A stretch of DNA of 64,000 nt from an uncultured Bacteroidales bacterium (GTDB lineage: Bacteria; Bacteroidota; Bacteroidia; Bacteroidales; Bacteroidaceae): NCBI GenBank assembly GCA_902796835.1, contig CADBQP010000037.1, positions 89,827-153,826 on the forward strand. The letters run 5' to 3'. The notes beneath the pieces are model-generated. The model did no database searches, was not told the DNA's origin, and saw nothing but the letters and a program-made list of their open reading frames with translations. Position numbers and translations under genes: made by a program. This document shows positions 45,557 through 54,577 of this stretch, piece by piece (position 1 is the first letter of the stretch; every line of letters begins with the position of its first letter).

Positions 45557-46042
45557 ATGAAACGTTTTGTTCTCTTCATTATTTTCGCCCTCAGCCTTTC
45601 TGCGGGCCATGCACAAGATGTTTACAACTACGTGCTGAGCAATGCCACCCGCGTGGTGAACAATCCCACCAGCAGCTTCACACAAACGCGCATTGCCCAG
45701 TTTAAGCGCACTGCCCTCATATACCTGCGCTCAAAGGCTATCGAAACCAAAGGCGAGGTGACCGCAGAGTTTCTCGACAATCAAGCCTTCTACATGTCGG
45801 AGTTTCTCACGTCGTTCTTCAAGGAAGTGTTGCGATACGAGAAGAAGCCCGAGGCAGCAAAGCGCAAAGCAATTGTCCGCCTCTTTATGAAAGCCTCGGA
45901 AGAAAGCCCCCTTTTCAACGACACCGACGAAGAAACTACGCTCTCCTACGTGAAAAGCGGTGAAGAGATTACCCCATTTTCGCTCGACACAGACTGGCAG
46001 CGCGCCTTTGCAGCCAGTCAGGTAATGCTCAAGGAAATGTAG
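45557..46042 (+). CDS. Small exported protein of unknown function
   Basis: A 161-residue protein with signal peptide FIIFALSLSAGHAQ, followed by a mostly helical soluble domain (QTRIAQFKRTALIYLRSKA and FMKASEESPLFNDTDEETTLSYV). It has no cysteine in the mature part and no membrane segment, so it is probably periplasmic. I do not recognise the family. It lies 13 bases after ruvC and 33 before the permease gene, so it is in the same transcript. Confidence 0.72.
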   Translation: MKRFVLFIIFALSLSAGHAQDVYNYVLSNATRVVNNPTSSFTQTRIAQFKRTALIYLRSKAIETKGEVTAEFLDNQAFYMSEFLTSFFKEVLRYEKKPEAAKRKAIVRLFMKASEESPLFNDTDEETTLSYVKSGEEITPFSLDTDWQRAFAASQVMLKEM

Positions 46043-46075
46043 CCGGCCAAGCACATCGCCTCCAAAACCACGCTC

Positions 46076-47401
46076 ATGATTTTCACATCCTGCCCTCTAC
46101 TTTCTCCTTCCTTTTCCGCCGCCCGTTACGGATCGCGGTGGCCACAATCGTTCGCCCTGTTCATGGCGCGAAGGTTCTTCGGCCAGAAATCGAACAGCCG
46201 GCAACGGCGTGCCTCGGCCCCGGCCATACGCATTGCCACGGCAGGCATAGCCATCGGATTGGCGGTGATGATTGTCAGCGTGGCAGTGGTGAAGGGCTTC
46301 CAGCACGAAGTGAAACACAAGATTACGGGATTTGCCTCGCACATTGACATTCTCGACATCAACTCCCTGAATTCGCCCGAAGACTACCCCATCGTGGCAC
46401 CGAAGAGCTTTGTTGAAGCCGTGAGAAACACACCAGGAGTGGCCCACGTGCAGCGCACGAGCGAGAAAATGGGCATTTTGAAAACCAACGACGACTTTGC
46501 AGGCATCCAGCTCAAGGGCATTGGCAGCGACTACGACACGAAATTCCTCAAGTCGGCCCTCACCGACGGAGACTGGCCAGCCTTTGAAGACACCGTGGCC
46601 TCCAACAAAATCGTGCTCTCGCGCTATCTGGCACAGCGCCTGCACCTCAAGGTCGGAAGCCGTGTCTATGCCTACTTCTTCGAAAGTACCATAAAAATGC
46701 GCCGCTTTGAAGTGGCCGCCATCTACGAAACAAATCTCAACCAGTTCGACAAACTTTTCGTCATAGGCAGCAGCGCCACCGTTTCCCAGCTTAATAGCTG
46801 GCAAGCCGACCAATGCAGCTCGCTCGAGGTGGTTACGACCAACTTCGACCGCATGGACCAAACTCAACAGCGGCTCACGCAACTCATAGCCCGCGAGATG
46901 AAGCCCGAGCAGGGCACCTACGAAGCCCTGTCGGTACGCGAAAATCCGCGCACATCGGGCACGTTTCAGTGGCTCGAGCTGCTCGACTTCAATGTATGGA
47001 TTATTCTCATTTTGATGGTGGCAGTAGCAGGATTTACGATGGTGAGCGGACTGCTCATCCTCATTCTTGAACGCACTTCGACCATTGGTGTGCTGAAGGC
47101 CTTGGGAGCCACGAATACCAGAGTGCGCCATGTTTTCCTATACTACGCCGCCCTCATAATCGGACGCGGCTTGATTATCGGAAATGTGCTGGGTCTGGGC
47201 GTGGTGTGGGCGCAGGAAAATTTTGGCTTTGCCCACCTCGACCCTGCCACCTATTATGTCGATGCCGTGCCCGTGATGCTTAGCGCCTGGTGGGTGGTGG
47301 CGCTCAACGTGGGCACGCTGCTCATCACATTCCTGGCGCTTGTGGGACCCAGTTTCCTCATCACACGCATCCAGCCCGCCCGAGCCATTCGCTTCGACTG
47401 A
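46076..47401 (+). CDS. FtsX/LolE-like ABC transporter permease
   Basis: A 441-residue MacB/FtsX-type permease: the first membrane helix IATAGIAIGLAVMIVSVAVVKGF, a periplasmic domain of about 200 residues, then three C-terminal membrane helices including IILILMVAVAGFTMVSGLLILIL with the conserved following RTSTIGVLKALGA. This layout fits LolC/LolE lipoprotein-release permeases; no ATPase gene is adjacent. Start is uncertain: the ATG at 46076 gives an N-terminal extension, and the ATG at 46163 (MARRFFGQ) is also plausible. Confidence 0.85.
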   Translation: MIFTSCPLLSPSFSAARYGSRWPQSFALFMARRFFGQKSNSRQRRASAPAIRIATAGIAIGLAVMIVSVAVVKGFQHEVKHKITGFASHIDILDINSLNSPEDYPIVAPKSFVEAVRNTPGVAHVQRTSEKMGILKTNDDFAGIQLKGIGSDYDTKFLKSALTDGDWPAFEDTVASNKIVLSRYLAQRLHLKVGSRVYAYFFESTIKMRRFEVAAIYETNLNQFDKLFVIGSSATVSQLNSWQADQCSSLEVVTTNFDRMDQTQQRLTQLIAREMKPEQGTYEALSVRENPRTSGTFQWLELLDFNVWIILILMVAVAGFTMVSGLLILILERTSTIGVLKALGATNTRVRHVFLYYAALIIGRGLIIGNVLGLGVVWAQENFGFAHLDPATYYVDAVPVMLSAWWVVALNVGTLLITFLALVGPSFLITRIQPARAIRFD

Positions 47402-47451
47402 GGCGGCCGACACACTGAGCCAGGCATTTTTTTCATCCTTCTATCTGACGG

Positions 47452-47491
47452 CATCAGCCCGACATTTCTGCTACGAAATGTCGGGCTGATG
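47452..47491. terminator. 16-bp perfect hairpin between convergent genes
   Basis: Bases 47452-47467 pair perfectly with 47476-47491 (arm CATCAGCCCGACATTT), followed by TTTT. It can end both the plus-strand permease transcript and the minus-strand mutL transcript. Confidence 0.78.
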
Positions 47492-47533
47492 TTTTCTGCC
47501 TACACCGGTTTTGCACGCTATTAACGCAGTTTG

Positions 47534-49363
47534 TCAGCGGAAGTGGCGCTCTATGCTTTCGTCGGGGATGATTGCAATGACCTGCCGGCCGTCGGGGGTG
47601 TAGTTGGGCGTAGAGAGTGCAAAGAGTTGGCGCATGAGGTTTTCCATCTCGTCGGCCGACAGCACCTGACCTACGGGAATGGCTGCCTGCCGGGCCAGCG
47701 AGAGGCTCAATATGTGGTTCATCGTTTCGTGGGCATCGCCCGTTTGCTGGCGTGCATCGTCGAGCATGGTGAGCAGCAGGCTTTCGGGATCGATGCCCTC
47801 GGTGCCCGACGGCACACCGCGCAGGATGATTTCTCCCACGTGCTTTCCCTGAGCCACATCGAAGCCAATAGCCCTAAGTTGCGGCTCAATTTGTTGGAAA
47901 ACTGCATGGAGCGCTGGCTCCACGGTCAGTGTCTGAGGAAAGAGCAGGCCCTGGCATGCAACGCGATGGCTCTGCATCTGCTGCATATAGGCATCGTAGA
48001 GCACGCGGATGTGGGCCCGGTTTTGATCGACCACCATGAGACCCGAGCGAACGGCGGCCACGATGTAGCGCCCTTGGAGCTGAATGTAGGTAGCGGCAGT
48101 GGCCGGCACCGCATCGGGCTCTGCGTTGAGAAGCGGAGCCACGTCGTCGGTTGGCTGTGGCTTGGACACATCGCCATTGCGCAGCAGGTCGTCGTAGAGT
48201 TTGTCCCAGTGTGACGAAGCTGCGTCGCCACGCGATGTGCGTGGTGCCGACGATTTTTCAAAGGGGTTGTAATTGGGATTTACGTTGATGCGCGGCGGCT
48301 CGGGAATGGTTCCCGACTGATTGAAAAGGGGAATGTCGGGGCGGCCTTCGGTGTCGAAATCGATGGAGGGCACGGCATTGTGGCGCCCCAGCGATTCGCG
48401 CACGGCGGCGAGCAGTATCTGCCAGAATGTGGGCTCGTCTTCAAACTTTATCTCGGTCTTTGTGGGATGAATGTTCACGTCGATGGTGGCAGGGTCTACG
48501 TCGAACTGGATGAAGAATGGCACTTGCGTTCCTTCGGGCACAAGGCGCTCGTAGGCTGCCTGCACGGCCTTGGCGAAATAGGCGTGGCGCATGTAGCGGC
48601 GGTTGACGATGAAGTATTGCTGCGCTCCTTTTTTGCGCGCGCTGTCGGGGGTTCCCACAAAGCCGCTGATGCGCCCGAGCGGCGTGTCGACCTCAATGGG
48701 CAGCAACGAGCTCTCAAGTCTTTTTCCAAAGAGGGCCACAATGCGGCGGTGGAAATTGGCTTCGGGGAGGTCGAGAATTTGGACGCCGTCCTTAAAGAGT
48801 TTGAAGGCGACCGAGGGATGGGCCAGAGCCATGCGCTGAAATTCGGAGAGAATGCTGGCCATTTCGGTCATGTTGCTCTTCAGAAAACGGCGTCGGGCCG
48901 GCACGTTGAAAAAGAGGTTGCGCACACTAAAATTGGCGCCCACAGGTGTGCTCACGGGGCGTTCTTCTTTCACTTTGTTGCCTTCGATGACAATGCAGGT
49001 GCCTACTTCGTCGCCCTCCATGCGAGTGCGCAGTTCCACCTGCGCCACTGCCGCTATCGAGGCCAGGGCTTCGCCGCGAAAGCCCATGGTGTGGAGCGTA
49101 AAAAGGTCGTCGGCCTTAGAAATCTTGCTGGTGCTGTGGCGCTCAAAGGCCAGACGGGCATCGGTGGCACTCATTCCCTTGCCGTTGTCGACCACCTGGA
49201 TGCACGACTTGCCGGCATCGGTGACAAGCACCTGCACAAGCGTGGCACCGGCGTCGATGGCATTTTCGACGAGTTCCTTAATGACGCTGGCGGGGCGTTG
49301 AATGACCTCGCCGGCGGCAATCTGATTGGCCACGGTGTCGGGGAGCAAGTGAATGATGTCCAT
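47534..49363 (-). CDS. mutL: DNA mismatch repair protein MutL
   Basis: A 609-residue MutL. The GHKL ATPase motifs are intact: ELVENAIDAGATLV, DNGKGMSATDARLAFERHSTSKI and TMGFRGEALASIAAV, then the transducer domain. In the C-terminal dimerisation domain the place of the endonuclease motif DQHAxxExxxxE reads DQNRAHIRVLYD near residue 440, so the usual nuclease glutamates are missing. Mismatch repair may therefore use a different nicking activity. It starts after an AT-rich stretch and follows the OstA-like gene across a palindromic array. Confidence 0.95.
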   Translation of the reverse strand: MDIIHLLPDTVANQIAAGEVIQRPASVIKELVENAIDAGATLVQVLVTDAGKSCIQVVDNGKGMSATDARLAFERHSTSKISKADDLFTLHTMGFRGEALASIAAVAQVELRTRMEGDEVGTCIVIEGNKVKEERPVSTPVGANFSVRNLFFNVPARRRFLKSNMTEMASILSEFQRMALAHPSVAFKLFKDGVQILDLPEANFHRRIVALFGKRLESSLLPIEVDTPLGRISGFVGTPDSARKKGAQQYFIVNRRYMRHAYFAKAVQAAYERLVPEGTQVPFFIQFDVDPATIDVNIHPTKTEIKFEDEPTFWQILLAAVRESLGRHNAVPSIDFDTEGRPDIPLFNQSGTIPEPPRINVNPNYNPFEKSSAPRTSRGDAASSHWDKLYDDLLRNGDVSKPQPTDDVAPLLNAEPDAVPATAATYIQLQGRYIVAAVRSGLMVVDQNRAHIRVLYDAYMQQMQSHRVACQGLLFPQTLTVEPALHAVFQQIEPQLRAIGFDVAQGKHVGEIILRGVPSGTEGIDPESLLLTMLDDARQQTGDAHETMNHILSLSLARQAAIPVGQVLSADEMENLMRQLFALSTPNYTPDGRQVIAIIPDESIERHFR

Positions 49364-49413
49364 AATATTATATTGTGGGGCTCAGGAGCGAAAAAGATTT
49401 TCTGGTGTTTGGA

Positions 49414-49476
49414 AATTTGACTTGGAGACATTTCAAAATGTCGAGCCAAGTGTTTTGACTGTCGAGCCAAGTGTTT
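49414..49476. repeat. Palindromic array (i): three units between ostA-like gene and mutL
   Basis: Centres 49424 (B-like, CTTGGAG), 49445 and 49466 (both TGTCGAGCCAAGTG), 21 bp apart. The array fills the gap between two genes of one strand. Confidence 0.75.
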
Positions 49477-49489
49477 GGAGGCATTGCGT

Positions 49490-51130
49490 TTATCGTTTCA
49501 ACACCTGCACGGGGGCCTCTCGTCTGACGGAGGCCTTGAGTTCGGTGCCCTGCCTCTTTCGCCGCCACTCAAAGAGGTCGTCCTTCGAGAGCGGGCGTAT
49601 GTAGTCGAACCAGGCGAAGCTTTCGAGGAACGTGTGGTTTTGCGGAGCCAAGCCGGCCGCATAGAAATGGCTCTTGGCCGACGGTGTCCATAGGCGTTTG
49701 AGCTTGCGGTCCTTGAGCGTCATGCGGAGCAGTGCTGTCTCGGTGTAGTTCTGATAGAGCACGAGGCTGTCTTTTTCGAGAGGGAAGTTGATGGCACAAA
49801 CGTTGCCGCTGGCCACATTGAGATAGACTTCGCCATGGTCGAAGTATGACATCATCTGATGGGCTCCCACTTGGTTGAAGTGAATCGAGTCGACTCTTTC
49901 AACGAGCAGGGCCTGACGCTCCACGTAGACGGAGTCGATGGTGCTGTCGTTGAAGAACACATTGATTTCCTCGCCAAGTATCTGGCGTTGGTCGCTCCAG
50001 ACGATGGGGTCGCGATAGAGCGTCATGATTTCGCGGCCCGAATCGTAGACAAGCGAGTCGCTCACGGCCTGCACATCGCTCCGGAATGCTCTCACGTGGT
50101 AGTAGGCATGCATCACGCGGTAGGCGCTGTCGGTGCGAATGTTGAAGGTGTAGAGCCGCAGCGTGTCGGCATGGACGTAAAGCGTATCGGCGCCCGAGTA
50201 GTCGACCACCAGGGCGCTGTCGGTGGCCATGGCTTCGCCCGTTTGCTCGTTGTATTCTCCGTAATGGCCCGTCAGTCGGTTTTTGTTGTCGGTGTCGTCG
50301 TAGACCACGTTGCGGAAAGCTTTCATCAAACCCGTCTGCTTGTTATAGACGAGGCTGTCGCCCACCATCTTGCGGCCTTTGTTGAAAAGCTGCGAGCCGC
50401 GGTTCAGCCGGGCCTGCTCGGAGTCGGTATTATAATAGGCATCGGTGGTATAGATGCGGCTTTCGCCACTGTTAATGTTCGAGGGGCCTGTGGTGTGTGC
50501 CCACTTTGTGCGCAGGTCGTAGCGCAGCGTGTCGCTGGTGAGCGTGAACTGCTTGTTTTCGAGCTTCACGCGATAGTTGAAGACCGACATGCGCGTGGCG
50601 GTGTTGTATTCGCCATAATCGCTCGTCAGGGTGTTTTCGCCGTCCACAAGCTTTCCTCCTTCAAAGAAGTAGCCCGTGTTGAGCACTCGGTCGTAGTTGA
50701 GGCTGTCGGTGTGGAGCGTCTGCTCGCGGTGGCGCATCACGACGTTGCGGCGCACTTGGGCCAGTTTCGACTCTCCGTCGTAGAAGAGATAGTCGCCCCT
50801 GAGCGAGAGCGTATCGGCCTGTGTGAGATGGACGTGGCCAAATGCTTCAAACGAATTGGTGGCCTGATAGAACACGGCGCTGTCACTTCGGAGCTGCATG
50901 GGGCCCTGTCGAAAATGAACACGGCCTGCCAGACACTGGGCACCGGGATTGCGCGTCTCGTCGTAGGTGAGGCGGTCGGCATGAACCAGATAGACTCGGT
51001 CGTCGCCGCCACGCCGCCCCCCACCCTGGGCACAGGCCGAAACCGCAACCACCAAGGCAGTAGCCACGAGCAGCAAAAGCCGCCGATAGGGGAAATGACC
51101 GAAATACATGACGAGACTATGAATATTCAT
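49490..51130 (-). CDS. OstA-like (LptA/LptD N-domain) envelope protein
   Basis: A 546-residue protein with an N-terminal hydrophobic signal (LLLLVATALVVAVSACAQ; VSAC could be a lipobox). It then has repeated beta motifs of the OstA type (LVHADRLTYDETRNPGAQCLAGRVHFRQGPMQLRSDSAVF and similar), forming a beta-jellyroll or taco-like fold used to move lipopolysaccharide across the periplasm. This long form next to SurA genes and mutL is usual in Bacteroidales. Start is uncertain: ATG 51130, or ATG 51109; the longer frame begins at GTG 51157. Confidence 0.85.
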   Translation of the reverse strand: MNIHSLVMYFGHFPYRRLLLLVATALVVAVSACAQGGGRRGGDDRVYLVHADRLTYDETRNPGAQCLAGRVHFRQGPMQLRSDSAVFYQATNSFEAFGHVHLTQADTLSLRGDYLFYDGESKLAQVRRNVVMRHREQTLHTDSLNYDRVLNTGYFFEGGKLVDGENTLTSDYGEYNTATRMSVFNYRVKLENKQFTLTSDTLRYDLRTKWAHTTGPSNINSGESRIYTTDAYYNTDSEQARLNRGSQLFNKGRKMVGDSLVYNKQTGLMKAFRNVVYDDTDNKNRLTGHYGEYNEQTGEAMATDSALVVDYSGADTLYVHADTLRLYTFNIRTDSAYRVMHAYYHVRAFRSDVQAVSDSLVYDSGREIMTLYRDPIVWSDQRQILGEEINVFFNDSTIDSVYVERQALLVERVDSIHFNQVGAHQMMSYFDHGEVYLNVASGNVCAINFPLEKDSLVLYQNYTETALLRMTLKDRKLKRLWTPSAKSHFYAAGLAPQNHTFLESFAWFDYIRPLSKDDLFEWRRKRQGTELKASVRREAPVQVLKR

Positions 51131-51170
51131 GCAACACTGCTCAAAAAAGAATAGCACTCAGAAAATGGCG

Positions 51171-52517
51171 TCAATGCAACCATCCGTCGTAGTGGAAGTT
51201 GCAGTCGCGCCAGTCCTTGTCTATGCGCACGTAGGTGTTCTTTATTTTTTCGCGAATCCACTTGTCAAGCACCTCCTGACTACGGGCGTTCATCACTACG
51301 TTGCGCATAATCTGAAAGTCTTCGGTGATGTTGGCACGGTGGCCGTCAATGCGATTTTTGAGTTTCACGATGGCACACACTTCATGGCCGGTGTTGTTAA
51401 TCATGCGGAAGGGGGCAGAAATTTGGCCCACTTCGAGCGTATCGACCACCTTGGCCACGTCTTGCGGCAGGGCTTTCATCTCAAACCGCGAGGTCACCTG
51501 CTCCGTTTCGGGGTCTTCGTTGGCCATGAGGCCGCGGTTGCTTCGCGTTTCCTTGTCGTCCGATATGGCTTCAACCGCCTCTTCGAATGTGAACTTGCTT
51601 CCGAGAATGTCTGTGCGTATCGAGTCGAGGCGCGAAAGCATGGCCTGCACCGACTTCTCCTCCACTCGAGGCTTCAAGAGTATGTGGCGGCAGTTCAGTT
51701 TCTCGCCTCGCTTCTCAATGAGTTGGATGATGTGGTAACCATATTCGGTTTTCACAATCTTGGAAACCTTGTTGGGGCTGTTGAGCGACCACGCCGCATT
51801 GGCAAACTCGGGCACCAGTTCGCCCTTGCCCTTGAAGCCCAGTTCGCCATAGTTGCGCGCACTGCCGTCCTCGCTCCATATGCGGGCTTGCGAGGCAAAT
51901 GTGCTCTCGCCGGCGTTGACCTTGCGGGCTATTTCGCGCAGCTGGTCTTCCACTCGCTGCACTTCTTCGCGTGTGGGCTGAGGCTCAATGGTCAGAATCT
52001 GCACTTCGACCTGCGTGGGCACGAAGGGGATGCTATCTTCGGGCTTGTTTCTGAAATACTCGCGCACCTCGGCGGGCGTAACCTTGATGCTCTCGGTGAG
52101 CTTGCTTTGAGCGCCTTGCACCATGAGTTCATCGTGAATGGTCTTGCGGAAGTTGGCGCGCATCTGCTTGATGGGAATTCCAGCGGCCAGCTCCATGTTT
52201 TCTACCGACCCATAGTAGGCGAGAAAGCGTTCGATGCGATCGTCCACGTAGGCCGTGACATTGGATTCGGGCACGTTGACACTGTCGATCTGAGCCTGGT
52301 GGATGTAGAGCTTCTGTATGGCCAGACGTTCGGGAATGACGCAGTAGGGATTCTCAATGGGCATGCCCTGCATCTCGGCGTCGAGACGCATGGCCTCCAC
52401 TTCGGAGAGCAGGATGGGCTCTGAGCCGACAACCCATATTACCTTGTCGACGATTTTCTTTTGTGCCGGAGCCGCAAGAGCCACGAGGGCACAGAGTGTG
52501 AAGAGAAGCTTTCGCAT
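51171..52517 (-). CDS. SurA-like peptidyl-prolyl isomerase with two PpiC domains
   Basis: A 448-residue exported foldase. A signal peptide (LFTLCALVALAAPAQ) is followed by a SurA N-terminal helical domain (VDKVIWVVGSEPILLSEVEAMRLDAE) and two parvulin domains (VEVQILTIEPQPTREEVQRVEDQLREIA with GYHIIQLIEKR, and NCRHILLKPRVEEKSVQAMLSRLDSI). It would chaperone unfolded outer-membrane proteins to BAM. It starts 11 bases after the preceding PpiC gene, so the two are co-transcribed. Confidence 0.9.
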   Translation of the reverse strand: MRKLLFTLCALVALAAPAQKKIVDKVIWVVGSEPILLSEVEAMRLDAEMQGMPIENPYCVIPERLAIQKLYIHQAQIDSVNVPESNVTAYVDDRIERFLAYYGSVENMELAAGIPIKQMRANFRKTIHDELMVQGAQSKLTESIKVTPAEVREYFRNKPEDSIPFVPTQVEVQILTIEPQPTREEVQRVEDQLREIARKVNAGESTFASQARIWSEDGSARNYGELGFKGKGELVPEFANAAWSLNSPNKVSKIVKTEYGYHIIQLIEKRGEKLNCRHILLKPRVEEKSVQAMLSRLDSIRTDILGSKFTFEEAVEAISDDKETRSNRGLMANEDPETEQVTSRFEMKALPQDVAKVVDTLEVGQISAPFRMINNTGHEVCAIVKLKNRIDGHRANITEDFQIMRNVVMNARSQEVLDKWIREKIKNTYVRIDKDWRDCNFHYDGWLH

Positions 52518-52528
52518 GGGGGCGAGGT

Positions 52529-53953
52529 TTAGTGATTATTGATAGTGGCGAGCACGTCGCGGTTGATTACGTAGGGATATTTTTGACGCAGGCGGGCAAC
52601 CCATTCTTTTTCGAGCATGTCCTGATAGTCGGTGAGCACCTGCTGGCGCACGTCGTCGAGCGACTTGGGCTGCTTCTGCTTTTTGCCAATCACATTGAAG
52701 AAGGGATAGGTGGCCGAGGGCTTGGCCGCTTTCCCGCCAAACACATGTTGGTCTACAAAGCGGTTTTCGCCTTTCTTCACGAGAAGCGGCTTCGAAAGGA
52801 CCACGGTGGTGGAATCGGCATTGAAACGCTCCTTGACGGCATCGCTGAGACTGGATTCGCCCTTGTGTTTCTTGACGAATTTTGTGGCCTCCTTCAGCAG
52901 AGGGGCGCTCTTGGCCTGCACCACATAGCCTGCAAAGCGCGGCTCAGTCCAGGCATATTTTTTCTTATTGGCCTTATAGTAGGCCTGCTGCCCGGTTTCG
53001 TCGCTGGCCGATGGCTTCCACACTTCGTTCTGGCTCACTTCGTAGAGTAGCAGTCCGTCGTGATATTCCTGAATGAGGTAGCGCAACTCGAGGTCTGTAG
53101 CTATGTGAGCATCGCGCACGCTGTCGAGAATTTCTTCCGAGCTTCTCGTGCCGTTCGAGGCTGCCACGAGTTTCTTCAGCCGAGCCTGGGCCGAGGCGTC
53201 TTCAATACCCTGTTGCTTCAGGGCGTTGACTATGCTGGGACGGAGCACTTCGTAGGGCTCCATCTTCTTGCGCTCTTTCATCTTGACGATGTGGTAGCCA
53301 TATGGCGAAAGCACCGGTTCTGACACCTGGCCCACCTCGAGGGCATAGGCTGCGTCTTCAAACTCCTGCACGGTGCTGCCGGGGCCAATCCATGGGAGCA
53401 GGCCGCCAAACGGTGCCGAACCAGTGTCGTCGCTGCTTTCACGGGCCGTTTTGTCGAAGTCGGCACCGCCCATAATGGCCCGGTAGAGCGAATCGGCTTT
53501 GCGCTGCGCCGCTTGCTTTTGGGCTTCGGTGGCAGCAGCGTCCAGGCGAACAAGAATATGCTGCGTGCGCAAAAGGTCGCGACCGCCCAGACGCTCAACC
53601 GAAGCGTCATAGAGCGAGCGGGCCACGCTGTCCACGTAGAGAGAGTCGACCAGGAAGGGCATGAGCTGCATGTCGCGATAGGTCAAGAACTCCTTCTTGA
53701 GCGACGAAAGCGTGTCGAGACGGGCGTCGAGCGCAGCCTCTACCTTCAGACGGTAGTTGAGAAACATTTCGGCGTATTCTTCGACGGACTTCTGCTCCAC
53801 TGCGCCTTCGACACTGCGGTTTTTGTTATAAGCATATTCGAATTCTGAACGCGTCACGGGCTTGCCGTTGACGGTCATTACCACGGGGTCTGCTGTCTGA
53901 GCCACAGACGGGAGCGAGATGGCTACTAAGAGCGAAAGGAATAAACGTTTCAT
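52529..53953 (-). CDS. PpiC-type peptidyl-prolyl isomerase
   Basis: A 474-residue exported foldase with signal peptide LFLSLLVAISLPSVAQ, an N-terminal chaperone helix region (VMTVNGKPVTRSEFEYAYNKNR), one parvulin domain (RTQHILVRLDAAATEAQKQAAQRKADSLYRAI through LSPYGYHIVKMKERK) and a C-terminal half that may hold a second, degenerate domain. The frame extends to 54112, but the promoter lies inside that stretch, so 53953 is the start. First gene of the foldase-ostA-mutL run. Confidence 0.9.
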   Translation of the reverse strand: MKRLFLSLLVAISLPSVAQTADPVVMTVNGKPVTRSEFEYAYNKNRSVEGAVEQKSVEEYAEMFLNYRLKVEAALDARLDTLSSLKKEFLTYRDMQLMPFLVDSLYVDSVARSLYDASVERLGGRDLLRTQHILVRLDAAATEAQKQAAQRKADSLYRAIMGGADFDKTARESSDDTGSAPFGGLLPWIGPGSTVQEFEDAAYALEVGQVSEPVLSPYGYHIVKMKERKKMEPYEVLRPSIVNALKQQGIEDASAQARLKKLVAASNGTRSSEEILDSVRDAHIATDLELRYLIQEYHDGLLLYEVSQNEVWKPSASDETGQQAYYKANKKKYAWTEPRFAGYVVQAKSAPLLKEATKFVKKHKGESSLSDAVKERFNADSTTVVLSKPLLVKKGENRFVDQHVFGGKAAKPSATYPFFNVIGKKQKQPKSLDDVRQQVLTDYQDMLEKEWVARLRQKYPYVINRDVLATINNH

Positions 53954-54027
53954 TATCTTTGTGTTAGATTTATTATTTTCTATCGTTAGTAGAATGATTT
54001 CAGAGCGGACTCTATTGTTTTGCGTCA

Positions 54028-54058
54028 CAAATGTACGCGAAATTGCCCGAAGCGCAAA
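54028..54058 (-). promoter_or_regulatory. Predicted promoter of the PpiC/SurA/OstA-like/mutL operon
   Basis: Minus strand: TTTG (54055-54058), a 19-base spacer, and TACATTTG (54028-54035), a perfect match to the Bacteroidota consensus. It is one of the best promoters in the window and rules out the upstream start codon of the PpiC frame. Confidence 0.75.
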
Positions 54059-54208
54059 AGAATTGATGTTTTCATTTGTTAAAGCGTGCGAAACACTCTT
54101 AATGCGAAACAAACACTTTCTACGGTTTTAGACCACGCACTCTTCTGCAAGAGTGGCTTTTCTGCGAAATGGCGGGCTCACCATGCGGTGCGAGTTCCCC
54201 CATCGGAA

Positions 54209-54334
54209 AAACCATCGTGCAGATAGTTTGAATTAGCTCGGAGATATTTTAAACTATCGCGGCGACAGTTTTTAGCATCGCGGCGACAGTTTTTAGCATC
54301 GCGGCGACAGTTTTTAGCATCGCGGCGACAGTTT
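54209..54334. repeat. Palindromic array (j): six units in 21-bp steps
   Basis: Centres 54219 (A, degenerate), 54240 (B), 54261, 54282, 54303 and 54324 (A). Every step is exactly 21 bp. The last four units are nearly identical, with core CGCGGCGACAG. The array ends four bases before the stop of the 61-residue protein gene. The rest of 53954-54208 holds the operon promoter and no gene. Confidence 0.9.
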
Positions 54335-54338
54335 TACC

Positions 54339-54524
54339 CTACTCCAATCCTTGTCGAAATTCATCGATGGCCTCGCGCTTTTGCTCCTCGGTGAGGGGCA
54401 GGCGGTCCATCAGTCGTCTGAAGGCTTCGAGGGCGCGGGTGCGCGTTTGTGCCTTGCCGGCCCTAAGGCCGCTTTGGTAGTCTTTATAGGGAAGCAGATT
54501 GCGATTGTAGTTTCCGTCGCTCAT
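54339..54524 (-). CDS. Small conserved-looking protein (61 residues)
   Basis: Begins MSDGNYNRNLLPYKDYQSG and ends in a charged helix (LTEEQKREAIDEFRQGLE). The first 20 residues look like a conserved start I associate with small Bacteroidales proteins of unknown role; this is from memory and unverified. No membrane segment or signal peptide is seen. It follows the DUF5686 gene on the same strand, and its longer open frame (to 54707) would overlap that gene, so the ATG at 54524 is used. Confidence 0.7.
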   Translation of the reverse strand: MSDGNYNRNLLPYKDYQSGLRAGKAQTRTRALEAFRRLMDRLPLTEEQKREAIDEFRQGLE

Positions 54525-54577
54525 GGTGAATAATGCCGATAATGGTGAGACAAAAAGTTTTTTCGGGCAGGCGGGGC

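Noticed and set aside
54209-54334. CRISPR array
   Set aside because: Units are 21 bp with no unique spacers of 25-40 bp, and no cas genes are in the window. The same holds for the other arrays.
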